Shown here one piece after another: positions 58,928 to 64,000 of a stretch of DNA of 64,000 nucleotides (position 1 is the stretch's first letter; every line of letters starts with the position of its first letter). The position numbers and the translations under genes were made by a program. The notes below the pieces were generated by a model. The model searched no databases and had not been told where the DNA came from. It was given only the letters and a program-made list of their open reading frames with translations. Location of the stretch: positions 16,861,001 to 16,925,000 of the forward strand of contig NC_090779.1 in assembly GCF_040054535.1 (NCBI RefSeq), in the 5' to 3' direction. The DNA is from Antennarius striatus (lineage: Eukaryota > Chordata > Actinopteri > Lophiiformes > Antennariidae).

Positions 58928-61900
58928 TTACTTTCCGGCTTTTTGCAACAAATCCTTGAATACATTAAGAATCTCTGGATCCTCTGCTCCAGACAACTCA
59001 GGAGTGTTTTTCTCCAGCCAGTTGGAAGAGCGGATCTGGTTCCTGAGAGTCCCAATCAGAGACTCCACGCTCTCTGTGGGCTTTGCTGCTTGGTTGTTCA
59101 GCAACACAAAATCTTCAGTGGCCACTGAGACTGTGTTAAGAACAGTGTTATCCTTCTCCTTCAGACGGTCAGCTGACTTGTTCTTGGGTGATGATGTTGA
59201 ATTGACAACAGTAGCATTGTCTGAATCTGCTGCGTTTGCCATCAACGATTTTCTGTATGCCTTAATGTTGTCTTCAGTTTCTTTCAAAGCCTCCCTAATT
59301 CGCTTAAGGCCTGCAAAAAAATTAGCAAAATAACTGAATAGCAAATACAGTAGTATAGTATTTATTACATATACATATACATTGCACCAACCGATCTGAA
59401 GTTGGTCCTGCTGCACTGAAAAGACAAAGCGAAACCAGCCAGGAGTACCACAGAAGAAGGCCTGACCACAGCTCACAAGCACCTTATGTCTCAAAAACAC
59501 CTTCCACAGAGACCACTCCTCTTCAAATGACAGCACTCTGAGGTACTGCGTAACAAAAATATAAAAGTAACACTTCAAACTCAAATTCATTTCCTTTGGT
59601 GATGCACAAGTAAGAACTGAAATATCCGTGATTTTGACCTGTTACCTTTCTGAGGTCAACCCAGACAAACAATGTAGCAGGCTTGTTCAGGAAGCGGATC
59701 CCCATACTCTTCAGCTCACCTGTCAGGTAATTGTGAGCAGCTTTCACTCGAGACCTATTCTCAGGCAAAAACACCTCGTTGATCCACTCTGGTATGTGTC
59801 AGGGTGAAGAGACAGAAGAAGAGTGAAAAAAAAACATTGGGTCTTTGAGCAGCATCAAGTGCAGCAACACCTGGTATATTAAAAAACAGGCCAAAATCTT
59901 TCTGAACTGAGCTAAACTGCCAAAAGGCTTGCAATCTCAAAAGTTCGATCAATTATTATTATGAATTAACAGTCAACCAAACAACAACTTTACGTCTACA
60001 AAATGATTTATTTGCATTTGTGCAAAGTTTGACAGGTCTTCAGGAAAAAAAAAGTGTTCAATATAAAGTTTACTATCCCGATACAATGAGCAAAAGCAAA
60101 TGTGATAGGTTCATACCTCTGTCCTGAAACAGCTGTGCTACTTGGTGCTGGACGGTTCCAGGGAGACCATGGAAATTGCCCAAGCAGGCTAATGCTTCCA
60201 CAACGTCTTTGTTCTCAGTGTACAGGGTTCCAATTCTGATTCCTGACATCGCAAAGTCCTAGAAATGAAAAGATGAAGTAAATCAGACAGATCCACATAT
60301 AAAGACACATGCTGGCAGAAAAATTACATATCTCTGTGCTGTCAGCAGAAACGTTGAATGTCACAGTCTGGCACTCATACAAGATCTCAGTACTACGTAC
60401 CTTGGTTAGTCCCCAAATTACATGTGTCCTCTGTGGGTCAGGCAAACTGGGATAACAGCATATCATTAGCAGTTAGGAGGCTGTCTTCTGTCATAATAGT
60501 TGCGATTAAAGGTGTCACAGAATACTTATGCAGACAAAAGGCTCAAACATTACCTTTTCATACTGAGAACACTGTGAAAGGTGAGAGATTCATCAAACAC
60601 CGTAAGCATGTACACTTCATCTACAATGGTATGGAGTTCATTTCTAAGAAGTGAAGAAAAAGATGATAATAATATACATTGCGCCACATTAAGAAACCTT
60701 GGATTTCTTAGTGTTTAGGATTGTGAATAACAAAACAAATGCAACATTAATGTAAAATAGCTCCTTGAACATCCCACATCCTTGTAAAATCATTGTGGTT
60801 TATCGATACATGATCTCAATTCCTGCAGGGGTCATTTGGGAAAATAAATCTGGAAACAGCAATAGGAAAACAGTAGGTCATGCAGATCATTGGCACATGA
60901 CTCCACGTTATAAATTGTTAATGTTTAAGAGTGGTGATAAAACTCAAGAGCAGCAAACATTCCACCAATAGGCCAGAGAGAAGTAGACGTTATATATAAG
61001 TGCATCAAGGAGTCACAGGATTGTATATGTGGATGATTTCAGTTTCAGATTATAGCATGACGCAGTAGTGGAATAAACACACCTCTTGGCAAACTCCAAA
61101 AAGTCAGTCATCTCCTTCGGGGAATAGACATTGGCCAGAGGATTATGTGGATTCATCAGTACAACTCCTCGGATGGTCAATCCCTAAAGAAATGCAGTTT
61201 TCTATTAAATTAATGTCAAAAGAATGGTGTCTTTAATTCTTTATAGTGACAAATCTATTAAAAAAAGGACAACACCTGGAAAAGAAAAACTTCCTACATG
61301 TGTGCCTAAACTCCCTGGTATTTTTGGGTTAGGGTTAGGGGTAAGGGTTTAACCCCTAACCCTAACAAGTCCATCGTTGTCTGATTATCCATTCATTCCA
61401 TTTAATTTGATTCCATTTGTGACAAAAATGCATTTTAAATTACCTCCTGTTTAGCCCTTGTCAGACCTTCTTCTAGCTTTGATACAGTCAGGTGGAATGG
61501 GCCTAACCCTTTACCGTCCGTCTGTAAATAAATAAACAAGGAATACAAATCATCCACATCCAAACTGGAACCTGTCACCATGTGTTATGATTTGAGGCGC
61601 ATGTTAGTATTTAGACTGAACAAAAGCACAGGCAAACTGAACAATGTAAGTAAATTAGGGTTTGAGTTCCTACCTCAGAGTCAAGAGGAATGTGAAAGAG
61701 TCTCACACCACAATACAGAAAAACATCACCAGTTATAGCACCATAGAAAGGCGTGGAGATGAGTAAGGCATCTACGACATGAATAAACAAAATGACCACA
61801 TGAAATCTCAATACAATTCCTTAATGTGCACAATACATTCAAATGGAACAGAGGTGTATTCATGACAAATCATCAGGTGATATAATTTCTGGGTACTTTT

Positions 61901-63943
61901 AGGGTTATTAGTGGTCATTGAGGAGAATTTTCTGATTTCTGTTGTTATACAGCTATAACAAATGTACTGCACTGGTAATTTAAGTCTCAACCTGGAAGTT
62001 TTGGTACTATCATTATTAACACATCTGTATTCATTCGTTCCTTCATTTGTTTGTTTTTTTATTCATCTTCATCCACTTAGACACAATACTTGTCACATGT
62101 TTACCGTAGCTTATTCCAGCAGGGCATAGACAAACATTCACACACACTTTTACACCAATAGTCAGTTTACAGTGACCAATTCACCAAAGCTGCATGTTTT
62201 TGGTGGTAGGAGGAAGGAGAAGAACTTGAAGAGAACCCACCTAGACACAGGGAGACCATACAAACACACACAGAAAAACACCCAAGGTGGAACTGAACAA
62301 TACATATTGTATTGCCTCATATTGTAAATCAATGAGGCAATAGCCTCATTGATTGTATATTGTAAATCATATTGTCATATTGTAAATCAATGAGGCAATA
62401 GCGCACATGTATTGTATTCGCAATCATCAATGTGGATTTATCGTTTATTTATGATAATGCACTATTAACATACCTTCAGGATCACAAATGACAGCAGCAA
62501 TACATGAAAAGAGAGACGCACAGCCATTGACCACCACAACCTAGACAAACATACACACCAAATCGTGTTGTGAAAGACCTAATCATGGAGAAGGTCAAAT
62601 CCATTCACCTGCTAAGACATCAATTCATTATAGCTTTAATTTTAAGCATATCAAATTAATTTGTATATCCTACCTTACCTTCATGATTCACCTACACATT
62701 TAAGTTAATTCAGCTTCAGAATTTGGATTACTTTTTACTTAATTACAAAAAAAAATAAATTAATTGAATCCATTGACTTCATGTTTGTTAAGAGTTACTC
62801 TCAGGCATATCCTCCTGACACCCCTCCCAAAGAATTTAACAAATTGAGCAACATCTGATGAATTTTCCATTCATTTGATTATCTTACAAAAGCAATTACT
62901 GTCAGGAATAAGCATCATGGCAAGATGATGTCTAGTCCTTGATTATTCATGTTTAGTCCTTTCCATTAAAAGGGTTAGAACCCTTTTTAATGAAAATAAA
63001 TGAAAAATAAAAGCTCAACAAATAAAAGTTTGCAAAAAAATCTCAACATTGAAAAGCAAAACTACTTGTCATGTTTACCTCCGCCACAGAGACTAGGAGT
63101 AGGTTATGTAATTGTGTAATTAATAACTAAGTCATTAGATTCATTCCTTCATCTTGAGTACCCACTTCCTCCGCCCCAGCGGGGCGTGAGGCAGGGGATT
63201 CACCTCAGAGAGACATGAACGAGACAGACATGCATGAACACTCACACCTACCGACAATTTGAGAGCGGTCAATTCACGTGAGGTGCATGTTTTTGGTGGG
63301 TGGGAGGAAGTCGAAGAACCCGGAGAGAACCCACGCAGACACGGGGAGAACATGCAAAACACCGCAAAGAGTGGGGCACGAACCCGGAACCGCCTTGCTG
63401 TGCAGCGTAAGCGCTACCCACTGCGCCTCCCTAATTAATACTATCAATCCAGTTTCTTGTAGACAAGACAACCGTAATCATCTCATCTAAACCCTGTTTT
63501 AGAAGTAACATGTAATTTGGATTCATTGTGAATTTAAAATAATTGATAAAACAATGTTAACACAGAATTGTGGTTCTGTGTGGTACAGTTGTTTAATCTC
63601 ACAGATATATCTCTTGTATGGATTGCAACAGACTCTACATGCCAGAAAAACGTTTTCCAAAGTTTTATATTATAAAGTCAAACGGGTGTTTAAACATTGC
63701 CAGCATTAACCTTTACTCACATTTTCAGCTTTTAGAGGATTTGGAGAACAGCAGTAATAGGTTAAGAATTTCGCAGTTTCCTCTCTCAAGCTGCAAAAAA
63801 GTACAATGCAAATTTAAAGGTCTGGTCATAATTTATCGGTGAGGTACCTGGTAAATTTAATTAATTACTCACAACAGATGTCCCCTCCAGTCTCCATATT
63901 CCAACAAATGTGGTTCAACATGCAACATGTCAGGCTTGGTCAG
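58928..63943 (-). CDS. accs: ACC-synthase-like PLP aminotransferase-fold protein, 5' end beyond window
   Basis: Twelve exons, 5' to 3': 63943-63873, 63790-63721, 62540-62474, 61771-61674, 61521-61444, 61183-61083, 60643-60554, 60446-60401, 60258-60117, 59788-59646, 59545-59392, 59310-58928. All have GT-AG sites and matching phases, giving 480 codons plus stop. Fold-type I PLP motifs appear in order: EYGDWRGHL, VVVVNGCASLFS, STPFYGAI, NPHNPLANVYS, VDEVYML (Asp binding the pyridine nitrogen), WGLTKDFAMSG (PLP lysine) and PGWFRFVFS (substrate-carboxylate Arg). Order and wording follow vertebrate ACCS (1-aminocyclopropane-1-carboxylate synthase homologue); ethylene-precursor activity is not established for animal members. 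After LKRIREALKE comes a Ser/Asn-rich tail of about 115 residues absent from human ACCS as I recall it. An accs-like paralogue is the alternative. The first exons lie past 64000. Confidence 0.92.
61328..61366. repeat. telomere-like palindrome
   Basis: GTTAGGGTTAGGGGT (61328-61342) is the exact reverse complement of 61352-61366, with a 9-nt spacer AAGGGTTTA. It lies in an accs intron. Confidence 0.9.
62020..62300 (-). repeat. decayed SINE
   Basis: In minus-strand orientation, text parallel to the other SINE copies is recognisable, including a 'gcatgtttttggtgg' segment and a GAACCCAC(..)AGACACAGGGAGA block. The head is degraded. Confidence 0.55.
62318..62401. repeat. 26-bp direct repeats with internal hairpin
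   Basis: CATATTGTAAATCAATGAGG continues identically for 26 bp at 62318-62343 and 62376-62401. Arms 62327-62338 and 62343-62354 (AATCAATGAGGC and its complement) form a perfect 12-bp hairpin with a 4-nt loop. It lies in an accs intron. Confidence 0.85.
63126..63431 (-). mobile_element. tRNA-derived SINE with exact target duplication
   Basis: The minus-strand head near 63430 reads GGGAGGCGCAGTGGGTAGCG. A B-box-like GGTTCCGGGTTCGTGCCCC region follows, then the shared SINE body and a tail to about 63130. The flanks TAATTAATA at 63117-63125 and 63432-63440 are identical. It sits in an accs intron. Confidence 0.85.
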
Positions 63944-64000
63944 CTGTAAACACAAAGCAGTTAAATAAAAAAAATAAAAAAATCAATGAATGTAAGACGA

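Overview
The window is vertebrate, almost certainly teleost, nuclear DNA. It is AT-rich, full of long (CA/GT)n tracts and tRNA-derived SINEs, and its genes have introns. It carries the adaptive-immunity pair rag2 and rag1 in their usual convergent arrangement. No prokaryotic features (operons, CRISPR) were seen.

Layout. 1-21.6 kb has no recognisable host gene. It holds SINE and LINE remnants and, at 11.2-13.3 kb, a nested pair of TA-flanked DNA transposons. The inner one is a palindromic Tigger made of two 5' ends joined in opposite orientation. rag2 (+) has a single coding exon at 21690-23291. rag1 (-) has three coding exons between 30070 and 26014. I resolved its introns from splice sites; the joined frame gives 1059 residues with the catalytic D-D-E triad in place. 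A roughly 300-bp sequence occurs once upstream of each rag gene, in opposite orientation (about 19.1-19.4 kb and 31.7-32.0 kb), so the pair sits inside a large inverted repeat.

At 34832-43422 lies a complete, young-looking Ty3/gypsy LTR retrotransposon (+). It has two 1052-bp LTRs with no difference I could find, a 4-bp target duplication (CAAG), a tRNA-Arg primer-binding site, a polypurine tract, an intact gag of the PNMA type and an intact pol. Gag ends exactly at a canonical TTTAAAC slippery heptamer, followed after 6 nt by a 7-bp stem, so pol is probably made by -1 frameshifting.

On the right (-) are a three-exon, 231-residue four-transmembrane claudin/PMP22-like gene (56770-50350) and most of accs, an ACC-synthase-like PLP enzyme (12 exons, 63943-58928, 5' end outside the window). 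The phases of all splice junctions given agree. Rag1 and Rag2 together form the V(D)J recombinase. The other genes are neighbours by synteny with no evident functional link.

The most noteworthy items are the intact PNMA-type retrotransposon with its frameshift module, the inverted repeat flanking the rag pair, a pentanucleotide microsatellite that appears to serve as the polypyrimidine tract of a rag1 5'-UTR splice acceptor, and the palindromic Tigger. Nothing I saw demands a wholly new kind of system. All calls come from reading the sequence and from general family knowledge; no searches were run.
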